Below the pieces are notes generated by a model that had not been told where the DNA came from, made no database searches, and saw nothing but the letters and a program-made list of their open reading frames with translations. DNA of 56,136 nucleotides from Spirochaetota bacterium. Lineage in GTDB: Bacteria > Spirochaetota > Spirochaetia > SPDA01 > JAJSAL01. The position numbers and the translations under genes are program-made. The stretch lies in NCBI GenBank assembly GCA_024274705.1, contig JAJSAL010000143.1, forward strand, positions 1 to 56,136, written 5' to 3'. This document shows, in pieces, positions 24,673 to 32,811 of this stretch (position 1 is the first letter of the stretch; the number at the start of each line of letters is the position of its first letter).

Positions 24673-25557
24673 ATGATGATCAAGCAAGGAATAAAAGGGG
24701 AAAATCCATATCTCTTCCTGATCCCTGCCCTGGCCCTCGTTGCACTGGCAGAACTCGTTCCCGTAGGTTATACAATATATCTCGGTTTTACAAAGTGGGA
24801 TTTGATCAATCCGCCGGAATGGGTGGGACTGAAAAATTATATCAAAGTATTTTCCACACCGGAATTGGTGAATGCGATCAAGAACACGACATTCTGGGTC
24901 GTAGGTACCCTTTTTTTTCCCGTGGGTCTTTCTCTCATGATCGCCCTACTTATCAAAAGAATTCAAATGCAGACATTGTTCAGGGTGATTTTTTTCATCC
25001 CCTCTACACTTTCTCCGACGATTGCAGGTATTTTCTGGCATCGTGTCCTGGCCAGTCAGAAAGGTGCACTTAATTTCATTTTTCTTTCGGCCGGTACATC
25101 AGCACCGGCACTTATCACAAACCCTGAGATAAATACTTTTCTTATGATCGGTGTATGGACCTGGCAGTTTTTGGGTCTCAATCTCATTCTCTTTCTCGTT
25201 GGTTTAGAAACAATACCAAAGGAACCGATCGAAGCCGCGATGATCGACGGCGCAAACAGAAGCCAGGTGTTCAGGCATGTTAAATTTCCCCTTCTCGCTC
25301 CGATTACTCTGCTGGTGGTAGCAAACTCAGTTATCAACACTATAAGGATGTTCGATATTCCTTGGGTTATGGCTCAAGGAGGTCCGGGAAGAGCGTCTGA
25401 AACACTGGCTATCTCTCTCTACCGGGAATCATTCCTGTTGTTCCGTATGGGTCTTGGGTCGGCCATTGCGGTCATCATTTCTATTATTACCCTTGCATTG
25501 ACCTACAGGTACCTCGTGTCTACCGGGACGAAAGGGAAGAGGAAAGAACGGAAATGA
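24673..25557 (+). CDS. ABC transporter permease, MalF/UgpA type
   Basis: A 294-residue inner-membrane protein with about six membrane helices and the BPD_transp_1 EAA loop EAAMIDGANRSQVFRHVKFP, which contacts the ATPase. The N-terminal helix LIPALALVALAELVPVGYTIYLG is typical of MalF/UgpA-type sugar permeases. GGGGGA precedes ATG 24673 (an adjacent ATG at 24676 is equally possible). It overlaps the second permease by 4 bp, so a heterodimeric channel is made together. Confidence 0.93.
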   Translation: MMIKQGIKGENPYLFLIPALALVALAELVPVGYTIYLGFTKWDLINPPEWVGLKNYIKVFSTPELVNAIKNTTFWVVGTLFFPVGLSLMIALLIKRIQMQTLFRVIFFIPSTLSPTIAGIFWHRVLASQKGALNFIFLSAGTSAPALITNPEINTFLMIGVWTWQFLGLNLILFLVGLETIPKEPIEAAMIDGANRSQVFRHVKFPLLAPITLLVVANSVINTIRMFDIPWVMAQGGPGRASETLAISLYRESFLLFRMGLGSAIAVIISIITLALTYRYLVSTGTKGKRKERK

Positions 25558-26390
25558 ATAAAGCACTTGTTAAAACCTTAATCTATCTGGTACTGACGCT
25601 TTTTGCTCTTGTCTGGGTTTTCCCCTTCCTGACAACATTCATTACTATATTAAAAAGTCCTGAAGATTTTGCAGAACTGTCTTTCTGGCAACTCCCGCAA
25701 TTGAAGAACATCCCCGGTAATCTGTGGTTTAATTTTGGATATGCCCTGCAGAAAGCGAAAATTGTCAGAAATCTTTTTAACAGTCTTCTTTATGCAGGTT
25801 CCGCCGGTGTCGGATCGGCATTTATAGCGGCCATGGCAGCGTTTTCCCTGGTATTTCTCAGACTGCGTAAACCCCAGACCTGGTTTATAAGTATCTTTAT
25901 CGGGAATCTGTTTCCGTTTCAGATGTTTCTCATTCCTCTCTATATTTTTCTCAGTTCCCTCGGGCTATTTGACACCCGAACGGGACTTATCATTATTTAT
26001 GTGGGGATCTGTGTGCCTTTCGCGCTGTTTGTATACCGGAATTATGCGTTTACCATTCCACGGGAAATATTCGATGCATCCAAAGTCGATGGAGCATCAT
26101 CCTGGGGAGCATTTTTCAGAATATTCCTGCCAATGTCCGTTCCGGCATTTACGGTTGTGTTCATTTTTCAATTCATCTGGACATGGAATGATCTGCTTTT
26201 CGGACTTGTCCTGTCTGAACGGTACAGGCCGGTAATGACGGCGTTATCCAAGCTTATGGGCAGCCGGGGCGGTGTACCGGCAACGGTGTACCTGGCCGGT
26301 GCTGCTATTGCGGCTGTTCCGACGATTATCATCCTGCTGACACTGCAAAAGCAATTTGTCAGAGGATTTACCATAACAGCTGAAAAATAA
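25554..26390 (+). CDS. ABC transporter permease, MalG/UgpE type
   Basis: A 278-residue partner permease with six predicted helices. The EAA loop is EIFDASKVDGASSWGAFFRIFLP, and the N-terminal signature VLTLFALVWVFPFLTTFITILKSPEDF is typical of MalG-type subunits. It is coupled by ATGA overlap to the first permease and followed 20 bp later by the first UroD-like gene, so the presumed catabolic enzymes are co-transcribed. Confidence 0.93.
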   Translation: MNKALVKTLIYLVLTLFALVWVFPFLTTFITILKSPEDFAELSFWQLPQLKNIPGNLWFNFGYALQKAKIVRNLFNSLLYAGSAGVGSAFIAAMAAFSLVFLRLRKPQTWFISIFIGNLFPFQMFLIPLYIFLSSLGLFDTRTGLIIIYVGICVPFALFVYRNYAFTIPREIFDASKVDGASSWGAFFRIFLPMSVPAFTVVFIFQFIWTWNDLLFGLVLSERYRPVMTALSKLMGSRGGVPATVYLAGAAIAAVPTIIILLTLQKQFVRGFTITAEK

Positions 26391-26410
26391 TTGATTCCCT
26401 GGAGATGTGC

Positions 26411-27544
26411 ATGAAAAAATTCAATGTACCACTTGATAAACCTAAACCGGATATAGGCAGGTTTCTGGATGCTGTCAGCGGGAAAATAGTTCCTGATAAA
26501 CCCCCCATGGAGGAATACCTTGTTGACAATACTCTTATGAAGCCGATCGTGGAAGATATGCTGGAAAGAGAATGGGTCGAAACATCCGACAAGGATGAAT
26601 ACATGGGCGGTCAAATGGATTTTTCTGAAGAGAATACATCAACGATCGACGCATGGCTGGACAACCAGATAGCATTCTGGTACCACATGGGGTACGACTT
26701 CGTGAGGGTGGAAGTCAGTCTGGATCTGCCTGCGGTATCCCATATAACAAAAGACACTGCAGAAAGCACTGAAAACCATGACAGGGCCTGGCAGGGAATG
26801 GAACCGGGGGTTATAAAGACATGGGAAGATTTCGAAAAATATCCTTGGCCGGTGATAAAGGACAGTGATTTTTATATCCATGAATATATGTGCTCGCATT
26901 TACCTGATGGATTAGGCTTTGTAACGTGTCACGCAGGCGGTGTATACGAGCACACCTCACGTCTCCTCGGCTATGAAGGGCTGTGCTACCTCCTCCACGA
27001 TGATCCGGATCTGATAAAGGCAACTGCAGATAAACTTGGTGAACTCATTTTTAATTATAATAAACGTCTTCTGCAGTTTGACAATGTGTCGGTAATATTT
27101 CAGGGGGAAGACCTGGGGTTCAACACCCAGACTCTCCTCCCTCCCGGGGACATACGGAAGTATTTTCTGGTATGGCATAAGAAGTATTCAGACATGATTC
27201 ATGCGAAAGGCAAGCCTTACTATATTCACAGCTGCGGCAAGATTGACATTTTCATGGAGGAATTCATCGAGGATATTAAGATTGATGCAAAACACTCTTT
27301 CCAGGACAACCTGATGCCTGTCTGGGAATACAAACAAAAATGGGGAGATCGTATAGGACTCCTTGGTGGAATAGACGTACATAAACTTTCTACGTATCGG
27401 TCTGATGAACTGAGAAACTATGTGAGGAACGTGATTGAAAAATGCGCTCCAGGGGGGCGGTTCGCTGTAGGCGCGGGCAACTCTATTCCGAGCTACATTC
27501 CTTTGGAAAACTATTTAACCATGTGTGACGAAGCTTTACGATAA
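26411..27544 (+). CDS. Uroporphyrinogen decarboxylase/MtaA-family protein (first copy)
   Basis: A 377-residue protein of the UroD superfamily, which includes haem-pathway UroD and cobamide:thiol methyltransferases such as MtaA. Recognisable parts are the substrate-pocket segment VIFQGEDLGFNTQTLLPPGDI and YYIHSCGKIDIFMEEFI, where HSCG gives the first His and Cys of the MtaA-type zinc site. The region where a third ligand is often a Cys reads GGIDVHKL and lacks it, so zinc-thiolate chemistry may be altered. ATG 26411 is chosen because GGAG lies 7 nt upstream; ATG 26405 is too close. It is not haem UroD because it sits in an importer operon with a paralogue next to it. Confidence 0.75.
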   Translation: MKKFNVPLDKPKPDIGRFLDAVSGKIVPDKPPMEEYLVDNTLMKPIVEDMLEREWVETSDKDEYMGGQMDFSEENTSTIDAWLDNQIAFWYHMGYDFVRVEVSLDLPAVSHITKDTAESTENHDRAWQGMEPGVIKTWEDFEKYPWPVIKDSDFYIHEYMCSHLPDGLGFVTCHAGGVYEHTSRLLGYEGLCYLLHDDPDLIKATADKLGELIFNYNKRLLQFDNVSVIFQGEDLGFNTQTLLPPGDIRKYFLVWHKKYSDMIHAKGKPYYIHSCGKIDIFMEEFIEDIKIDAKHSFQDNLMPVWEYKQKWGDRIGLLGGIDVHKLSTYRSDELRNYVRNVIEKCAPGGRFAVGAGNSIPSYIPLENYLTMCDEALR

Positions 27545-27558
27545 CAGGAGCAACTCAA

Positions 27559-28791
27559 ATGACGAGCAGAGAGCGTGTAGCAGCTGCGGTAAATCATATC
27601 GAACCGGACAGGGTCCCAATAGATTTCGGAGGCCACCGGAGCAGCGGCATTATGGCAATGGCATACAGAAAATTACGGGATTACCTGGATCTTCCGAAGG
27701 TGCCGATCAAAATATATGACATGATCCAGCAGCTTGCGATCATAGATGATGATGTTCTCGAGCGGTTCGGAATAGACACAATCGAAATGGGCAGGGGATT
27801 CGCTCTTGAAGATACCGACTGGAAAGAGTGGAAAATGCCGGATGGAACAGATGTGCTGGTACCAGCCTGGGTGGATATCGAAAAAAGAAACGGAAACTGG
27901 GTGCTTAAAGCACCTTCGGGAGAGGAAGCAGGGATCCAGCGGGAAGGGATGATATATTTCGACCAGATATTCTGGCCGTACAAAGATGGTGTACCGGAAG
28001 GGAAGCTGGATCTGATCGAAGCATTGTCCGATGTGATGTGGTCTGTACCGACACCGCCCCAGTTGGGAAGAATTGATCTGGACAGCCTGAGACAGGGAGC
28101 GAAAAACTTAAGAGAATCCACTGACCGCTATATCATATTTCTTTTTGGAGGGAACCTGTTGGAGTTCTCCTGCTTCCTCTGCGGAATAGAAGGGTTCTAT
28201 ATGCTCCTTGGAGCGGATCCCCGGGATGCCCACAGATTGCTGGACAATCTTACAGAACTGTATAAACGGAATCTCGAAAAATTCATACCCGTGGTCGCCC
28301 CCTATGTGGATATGGTGCTTTTCGGAGATGACCTGGGGATGCAGCAGGGGCCTCAGATTTCGCCTGCCATGTACAAAGAATTTTTCAAACCGAGACATCG
28401 GGAAATCTGGAAATATGCTAAAAAGCTGGGAGACGTTAAAGTACAGCTTCATTCATGCGGAGGGATACGGCCGCTACTGGATGACCTGATTGACGCCGGG
28501 CTGGATGCGATCAATCCTGTTCAGACCAGTTCAGCAGGCATGGAACCCGAAGGCCTTAAAAAGGACTTTGGCGGAAGGCTGTGTCTCTGGGGCGGAGGCT
28601 GCGACACCCGGCAGGTGCTGCCTGACGGTTCGCCCGAGGAAATCCGGAAACATGTTCTTCAGCGCTGTGAGATACTGCAGCAGGGAGGCGGTTTCGTGTT
28701 CCAGCAGGTCCATAATATTATGGCCGATGTCCCCCCGGAGAACATTGTCTCTATGTTTGATACTATAGCGGAGTTAAACGGTACGGGATAA
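27559..28791 (+). CDS. Uroporphyrinogen decarboxylase/MtaA-family protein (second copy)
   Basis: A 410-residue paralogue of the preceding protein. It begins TSRERVAAAVNHIEPDRVPIDF, the usual N-terminus of bacterial UroD-like proteins outside the haem pathway. It has the full set of potential zinc ligands: QLHSCGGIRPLLDDLI and, later, WGGGCDTRQVLP (His, Cys, Cys), as in MtaA/CmuA-type methyltransferases. No corrinoid protein or activator gene is nearby. AGGAGC precedes the ATG. Role inferred: processing of the compound imported by the sugar-type ABC system, possibly demethylation or decarboxylation. The substrate is unknown. Confidence 0.78.
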   Translation: MTSRERVAAAVNHIEPDRVPIDFGGHRSSGIMAMAYRKLRDYLDLPKVPIKIYDMIQQLAIIDDDVLERFGIDTIEMGRGFALEDTDWKEWKMPDGTDVLVPAWVDIEKRNGNWVLKAPSGEEAGIQREGMIYFDQIFWPYKDGVPEGKLDLIEALSDVMWSVPTPPQLGRIDLDSLRQGAKNLRESTDRYIIFLFGGNLLEFSCFLCGIEGFYMLLGADPRDAHRLLDNLTELYKRNLEKFIPVVAPYVDMVLFGDDLGMQQGPQISPAMYKEFFKPRHREIWKYAKKLGDVKVQLHSCGGIRPLLDDLIDAGLDAINPVQTSSAGMEPEGLKKDFGGRLCLWGGGCDTRQVLPDGSPEEIRKHVLQRCEILQQGGGFVFQQVHNIMADVPPENIVSMFDTIAELNGTG

Positions 28792-28808
28792 GGATCTTTT
28801 CATTTCCA

Positions 28809-28845
28809 CCCGGCAAGAGGGACTGCTGCGGCTGCCTTGCCCGGG
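28809..28845. terminator. Hairpin between convergent genes
   Basis: CCCGGCAAG (28809-28817) pairs with CTTGCCCGGG (28836-28845) with one bulged C. It lies between the UroD-like gene stop and the convergent membrane protein gene. No T-run follows on either side, so it is either a weak bidirectional terminator or a Rho-assisted one. Confidence 0.4.
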
Positions 28846-28907
28846 GTTCCTTCCTGTTCGCGGCTCAGGCAACGGACCGGATTGCCGGAACATGCGGGTC
28901 TCCAGGA

Positions 28908-29792
28908 TCAGCCAATCTTTTCCAGGGCTTTCATTATTATGCCGAAGAGACGAACAATATCCTCCCGTGTCGTATGATACCCTCCACTCTCGGTGTTCTG
29001 CCTGATGACGATGTACCGGTATTCCCCATCGCCACCGGGTTCCTTGATGAAATTGCCGTAACGGTAGCTGTTCAGCACGGTAAAGGTTGTCCCTTTTTCA
29101 TTACACAGGAAGACGGCGTACATGTAGGGAACCGCACCGTTGGGGCCGTTGTTGACAGCCACCTGAAGTTGTACGCCTACGAAATCCTCGGGATTACGTT
29201 TCAGTTCGATCATTAATCTCACGTCTTCCGGAATCTGCCGCCCGTCGCTGTCCCTGTCCAGTCGGAGGTAGGGGGTGAGTACCACCGATTCCCGGCCCTC
29301 CATCTTCTCGACGACGGGTTGGAAGGTGTCCATTTTCATCTTCAGCATTCCCGGAATCCACAGTTTGATGGAACCGCTTAAAAAAACCGGGATGATGAGA
29401 ATAGCCAGGTCCATGGTAAACACAGGCAGCAGACCCGCATCGGCCAGGCTCAATATGCCGGTGCTGATGACGAGGATAACAAGGAGCACTACGCCCAGCC
29501 ATGTCCGGTACAGAACGGAATACCTGGCGTGTTTTGTTTTTTCGAAATTGTCCAGGATCCGCTTAAACTCGTTCATGGAAACGGGTTTCCAGTCTTCGAA
29601 CCCCAAGTCCATGGGCTTGTTCTTGTATTTCCGGGTAAGAAGAAAGAGGATTGCAGCAACAAGGGCGAACCCGCCGGGGAAAAACCTGCCATGCACAAAG
29701 AGCTGCAGGTAGATTCCGGTTCCTGCAAGGACGAGGAACGCAACAATACGAACCGGTAAGGAAAACCCGGGAATCAGGTAACGCGGGCACAT
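28908..29792 (-). CDS. Unidentified membrane protein downstream of the radical SAM maturase
   Basis: A 294-residue protein not assigned to a family. Two membrane segments lie near the N-terminus (about 12-30 and 36-55) and two more at about 95-115 and 122-148. A soluble C-terminal domain of about 140 residues follows (LDRDSDGRQIPEDVRLMIEL, then VGVQLQVAVNNGPNGAVPYMYA, RYIVIRQNTESGGYHTTREDI). It starts at ATG 29792 after GAGGAGG and overlaps the radical SAM gene by 19 bp, so it belongs to the same operon as the DUF2207-like protein and the maturase. A role as accessory, exporter or anchor of that system is inferred from position only. Confidence 0.55.
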   Translation of the reverse strand: MCPRYLIPGFSLPVRIVAFLVLAGTGIYLQLFVHGRFFPGGFALVAAILFLLTRKYKNKPMDLGFEDWKPVSMNEFKRILDNFEKTKHARYSVLYRTWLGVVLLVILVISTGILSLADAGLLPVFTMDLAILIIPVFLSGSIKLWIPGMLKMKMDTFQPVVEKMEGRESVVLTPYLRLDRDSDGRQIPEDVRLMIELKRNPEDFVGVQLQVAVNNGPNGAVPYMYAVFLCNEKGTTFTVLNSYRYGNFIKEPGGDGEYRYIVIRQNTESGGYHTTREDIVRLFGIIMKALEKIG

Positions 29793-31084
29793 ACATTCCT
29801 CCTCTTTAGTTCGCTTGTTCCCTTATACTCCCAGTAGAGCGGGCAGGCGCCCTGGCATGGGGAAAACCGGTCACACCCTGTGCATTCTTCCGGTGCGAAC
29901 TTCTTGTTCTTAAAATACCGGGCCCGCCGTGAGAACCATACATCTTCGAAATCTTTTGTCAGGAGGCTCCCCATAGATTCCGGGTAGGATGAGCATGGAA
30001 GAACATTTCCCGAGGGGGACACCGAAATCAGACCGTCCATGGCAGCGCAGGATTTATTGCCGAATCCCCGGGCAACCGGGTTGAACCAACAGTATGGTAC
30101 CGGGGAGTACCAGTAAAAAGTGAGCCCAAGGTCCTGCGCCTTTTTACGGACCTGGTCCACGATGGGGCCGATGTCGCTGTATGAGAGAAACAGATCTCCA
30201 ACATGGTCCCCGTTTCCCCCGGGAATATACAGGTTCATAGCGAAAGTGTCGATACCCAGGTCTTTAAGGAACAATGGCAGGGCGACTACAGCGGCCCTGT
30301 TTATACCGTTAATCGTCGTGTTGGTCTGCACCCGTATACCCGCTTTCTGTAGAAAGCGGATACCTTTAAGGGTTTCCTTAAACGAACCGGACTTTCCGGT
30401 AAGAAGATCGTGCTCTTCCGGAGAGGTGCCCTCGATGCTTACCTGGGCGGTGCGTAACCCCGCTCGGAACAGTTTCCGGGCCCGCTTTCTGTCCGCCAAG
30501 GTTGCATTGGTGATAAGGTTTACCCGGAAGCCCCTGGACCGGGCATATCGTATCATAGGTTCCAGGTCTTTCCGCAAAAGGGGTTCTCCCCCGGTGAAGG
30601 AGAAAAAGGGAATTTTCGCCTTGCTGCGGAACACATCGATAACGGTTTGTATCTCCTTCAAAGTCATCTCCCGGCCGGTATCGGGCGGGGCCGAACATGG
30701 TCCGCACCCGGCGTAGCAGAAGGTGCACCGGTTGTTGCACCGGTAGGTCACAGCGATTTCCCCGAGAACAGGCAGGGTGGTGTAGGAGAAGGTGTAGGGT
30801 ATCCGTTCGATACCTGCGTCCCCTGCAGGAGTATCCCCGGAAATAATGCTCCTGAGCTCCGTAAAAAAAGAGTGTACCTGGGAGCAGGGCTCTCCTTCAG
30901 GAATAGGCAGCTTCCGGATGCTCTTTCCGTTTTTAAGTGCCTGGATGATGGCCACGGCAGTGTCATTGCCCTTGTACACCCGGTTGGGCGGCACGATAAT
31001 GACATTGTCTTCCTTCCGGGCATACATGTACCTGCCGGGTCCGCGTATGAAGGTGTCGATCCATGCAAGCTCCTTCCGGTTCAA
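29774..31084 (-). CDS. Radical SAM/SPASM maturase with N-terminal PqqD-like recognition domain
   Basis: A 436-residue enzyme. Residues about 20-85 (KEDNVIIVPPNRVYKGNDTA, then IIQALKNGKSI) have the strand-helix pattern of PqqD-like RiPP recognition elements. Residues about 108-300 are the radical SAM barrel with YRCNNRCTFC (Cys116, Cys120, Cys123), extra Cys at 127 and 130, and FFSFTGGEPLLRKDLE. The C-terminus is a SPASM domain: CAAMDGLISVSPSGNVLPCS, then ECTGCDRFSPCQGACPL and a last Cys near the end. Start: TTG 31084 overlaps the TGA of the upstream gene (TTGA) and has AGGAGG 6 nt upstream. A longer frame to 31255 is the Arg/Leu-rich alternate reading of the Cys repeat and is rejected. The architecture is that of peptide-modifying maturases. 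Confidence 0.85.
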   Translation of the reverse strand: MNRKELAWIDTFIRGPGRYMYARKEDNVIIVPPNRVYKGNDTAVAIIQALKNGKSIRKLPIPEGEPCSQVHSFFTELRSIISGDTPAGDAGIERIPYTFSYTTLPVLGEIAVTYRCNNRCTFCYAGCGPCSAPPDTGREMTLKEIQTVIDVFRSKAKIPFFSFTGGEPLLRKDLEPMIRYARSRGFRVNLITNATLADRKRARKLFRAGLRTAQVSIEGTSPEEHDLLTGKSGSFKETLKGIRFLQKAGIRVQTNTTINGINRAAVVALPLFLKDLGIDTFAMNLYIPGGNGDHVGDLFLSYSDIGPIVDQVRKKAQDLGLTFYWYSPVPYCWFNPVARGFGNKSCAAMDGLISVSPSGNVLPCSSYPESMGSLLTKDFEDVWFSRRARYFKNKKFAPEECTGCDRFSPCQGACPLYWEYKGTSELKRRNVCARVT

Positions 31085-32715
31085 TGGGCTCCTCCTGAAA
31101 CGCACGCCGAGTGACACGCGGAATGGCAGGCGGAATGACAGGCGGAATGACAGGCGGAGTGACAGGCCGAATGGCACGCATTGTGACAGGCCGAGTAACA
31201 TACGCTTAAGGATCCGGATTGCAGCTGGGGAGGGCTGAAACATCCCTTGAAGCACGATGAGGATGCCATGAACTCCTGGTATCCCGAGGAAAACTCCCCG
31301 GGGAGGTGCATTCCAGAATAATAAACCTGATCATGATAAAATCTGTGATAGTAGAACCAGTAATGGGGATAGTAACGTTCCCGTTTTAGTGAATCCCCGG
31401 TGCCTTCCAGTTTGGCCTGGTAATACGCTTTGGTCGCTTCGATGTCGCAGTCCCAGATTTTTTCCTGGAGATAGACGATAACCACTTCAAAAAAATCCGC
31501 CAGTTTTTTCGAATCCAGGAATCCTTCCGTGTCGAAACAGGCGATGAACTCTTTTTCGTAGGAACCTTCCTGTACGCCTGTTTCCTCCCGGGGCTCTTTG
31601 AGTACCCGTATCTTAAGAGGTGCTTCCTCGATTAATTCGATGACTCCCTGTTCCTTCAGTCCTTCCAGCATGATGACAACCGAATGCTGAAGAGGCATCG
31701 ATAATAGGATGGACACCTCGATGGGATGCAGGTCCTTCGGCACCTTGCCTTCGACCTGGTATGTACCGGTAAAAAGCTTCGGCGGAATCCAGTTGTCCCC
31801 GGCCCAGCGGATACCTTCCACGCTCTCCACAGCCTTGCTGAATCCCCGTATCTTTACACCGTAGAGGAGGAGGATGACGGCCACAGCCAGTCCGAAGACA
31901 GCGAGCATTATCAGGGGATTTGATGAGATCCCTGAGGAGCGGTAATAACCTTCGTCGGTATATACATCATCGCCGGGGTTCCTGAGTTCCTCCGGACTCC
32001 TTTCCGCAAGATCCAGGTTCTCCATGGGAAAGGCATCTTCACTTACGTAAAACTGGATACGCATCGGTTCAACAGCGCCGACATCCTCCTGGTGGAACCG
32101 GATGGTCAGGTAGTAGCCGTCCCTCCCTTTTACCCCGTAATAATCGATCTTGTACCGTTCGTGTACGTAAGTCTCGGTAAGGAAGTTGATCGATCCCAGA
32201 AATGATTCTGTGACCTCCGGGCCGTCCGTTTGTACCGGCAGGGTGATCCTCACGGTCCGGTGATCCATGGGTTCGTCCCAGGATACAGGGGCCCAGTCGA
32301 AATAGACCAGGCGTCCGTTTTCCACGGAATAGGTGGTTCCCATCAGTTCCGCTTCTGCCATGTCACACCCGTAGTGAATGTAGTAATATGCCTGCCCGGA
32401 GAACCCCAGGCCGCCTGACAGGGTAACATCGAAATACCGGTCCCCCAGCTTTTCGATATCCAGGGGAACCCGCCGTCCGTCCTCTAAGTCTGCATAGGAG
32501 TTTTCCATATCGAACACAGGGTCGCAGGCCATGCCCTGGAAGTAGAAACCGTGCATTTCCCCGCCCTTAGCGTACCAGTCCAGGGAGTACAGAACGTCCG
32601 CCTTTCCGTCCGGCCGGAGCACCAGGTCGATTTCGGCGGAACGGAGGTCCGCGTCCAGGGCAAACAGGTGAGCCTGGGTCAGAAGAAACAACATGAATAC
32701 GATGAGTCTTTTCAC
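31081..32715 (-). CDS. DUF2207-like membrane protein with C-terminal Cys-His-Ser-Ala repeat tail
   Basis: A 544-residue protein. The signal peptide is residues 1-19 (ending AHLFAL). An extracytoplasmic beta-rich domain of the DUF2207 kind spans about 22-225 (ADVLYSLDWYAKGGEMHGFY, RLVYFDWAPVSWDEPMDHRT). One membrane helix lies at about 266-287. A cytoplasmic region (290-480) includes a winged-helix-like part (ILLSMPLQHSVVIMLEGLKE). The tail has SSSCFKGCF and then nine Cys at 4-residue spacing (506-538). By topology the tail is cytosolic, within reach of the radical SAM enzyme encoded next (TTGA overlap, shared ribosome binding site). Many DUF2207 or related proteins end in Gly/Ser- or Gly/Cys-rich tails; a His-Ser-Ala version is unusual. 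The tail is the likely modification substrate. Confidence 0.82.
   Translation of the reverse strand: MKRLIVFMLFLLTQAHLFALDADLRSAEIDLVLRPDGKADVLYSLDWYAKGGEMHGFYFQGMACDPVFDMENSYADLEDGRRVPLDIEKLGDRYFDVTLSGGLGFSGQAYYYIHYGCDMAEAELMGTTYSVENGRLVYFDWAPVSWDEPMDHRTVRITLPVQTDGPEVTESFLGSINFLTETYVHERYKIDYYGVKGRDGYYLTIRFHQEDVGAVEPMRIQFYVSEDAFPMENLDLAERSPEELRNPGDDVYTDEGYYRSSGISSNPLIMLAVFGLAVAVILLLYGVKIRGFSKAVESVEGIRWAGDNWIPPKLFTGTYQVEGKVPKDLHPIEVSILLSMPLQHSVVIMLEGLKEQGVIELIEEAPLKIRVLKEPREETGVQEGSYEKEFIACFDTEGFLDSKKLADFFEVVIVYLQEKIWDCDIEATKAYYQAKLEGTGDSLKRERYYPHYWFYYHRFYHDQVYYSGMHLPGEFSSGYQEFMASSSCFKGCFSPPQLQSGSLSVCYSACHNACHSACHSACHSACHSACHSACHSACVSGGAH
31102..31200 (-). repeat. 12-bp tandem repeat encoding Cys-xxx-Cys tail (CHSA units)
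   Basis: Eight consecutive 12-bp units encode CYSA, CHNA and six CHSA, then a final CVSG, putting nine Cys (506-538) at exactly four-residue spacing. The units vary at synonymous positions (TGT/TGC, CAC/CAT, TCG/TCC, GCC/GCG) while keeping the amino acids. That points to selection on the peptide, not to a young microsatellite. Confidence 0.9.
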
Positions 32716-32811
32716 GATGCTTTAAGTGTAACCCGGGCGGGGAGTCCGGGTCAACGATTGTTTGTGGGGAGGAAAATACGCATGCCCGTCTGTACTCCGA
32801 AGCAGATGAGC

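Noticed and set aside
30647..31238. Plus-strand frames opposite the repeat tail and radical SAM gene
   Set aside because: They are shadows created by the GC-rich repeat; composition is low-complexity and no start signals are seen.
29774..31255. Longer radical SAM frame extending 171 bp into the DUF2207-like gene
   Set aside because: The extra N-terminus is an Arg/Leu/Phe-rich alternate reading of the 12-bp repeats. TTG 31084 has AGGAGG at ideal distance and a TTGA overlap.
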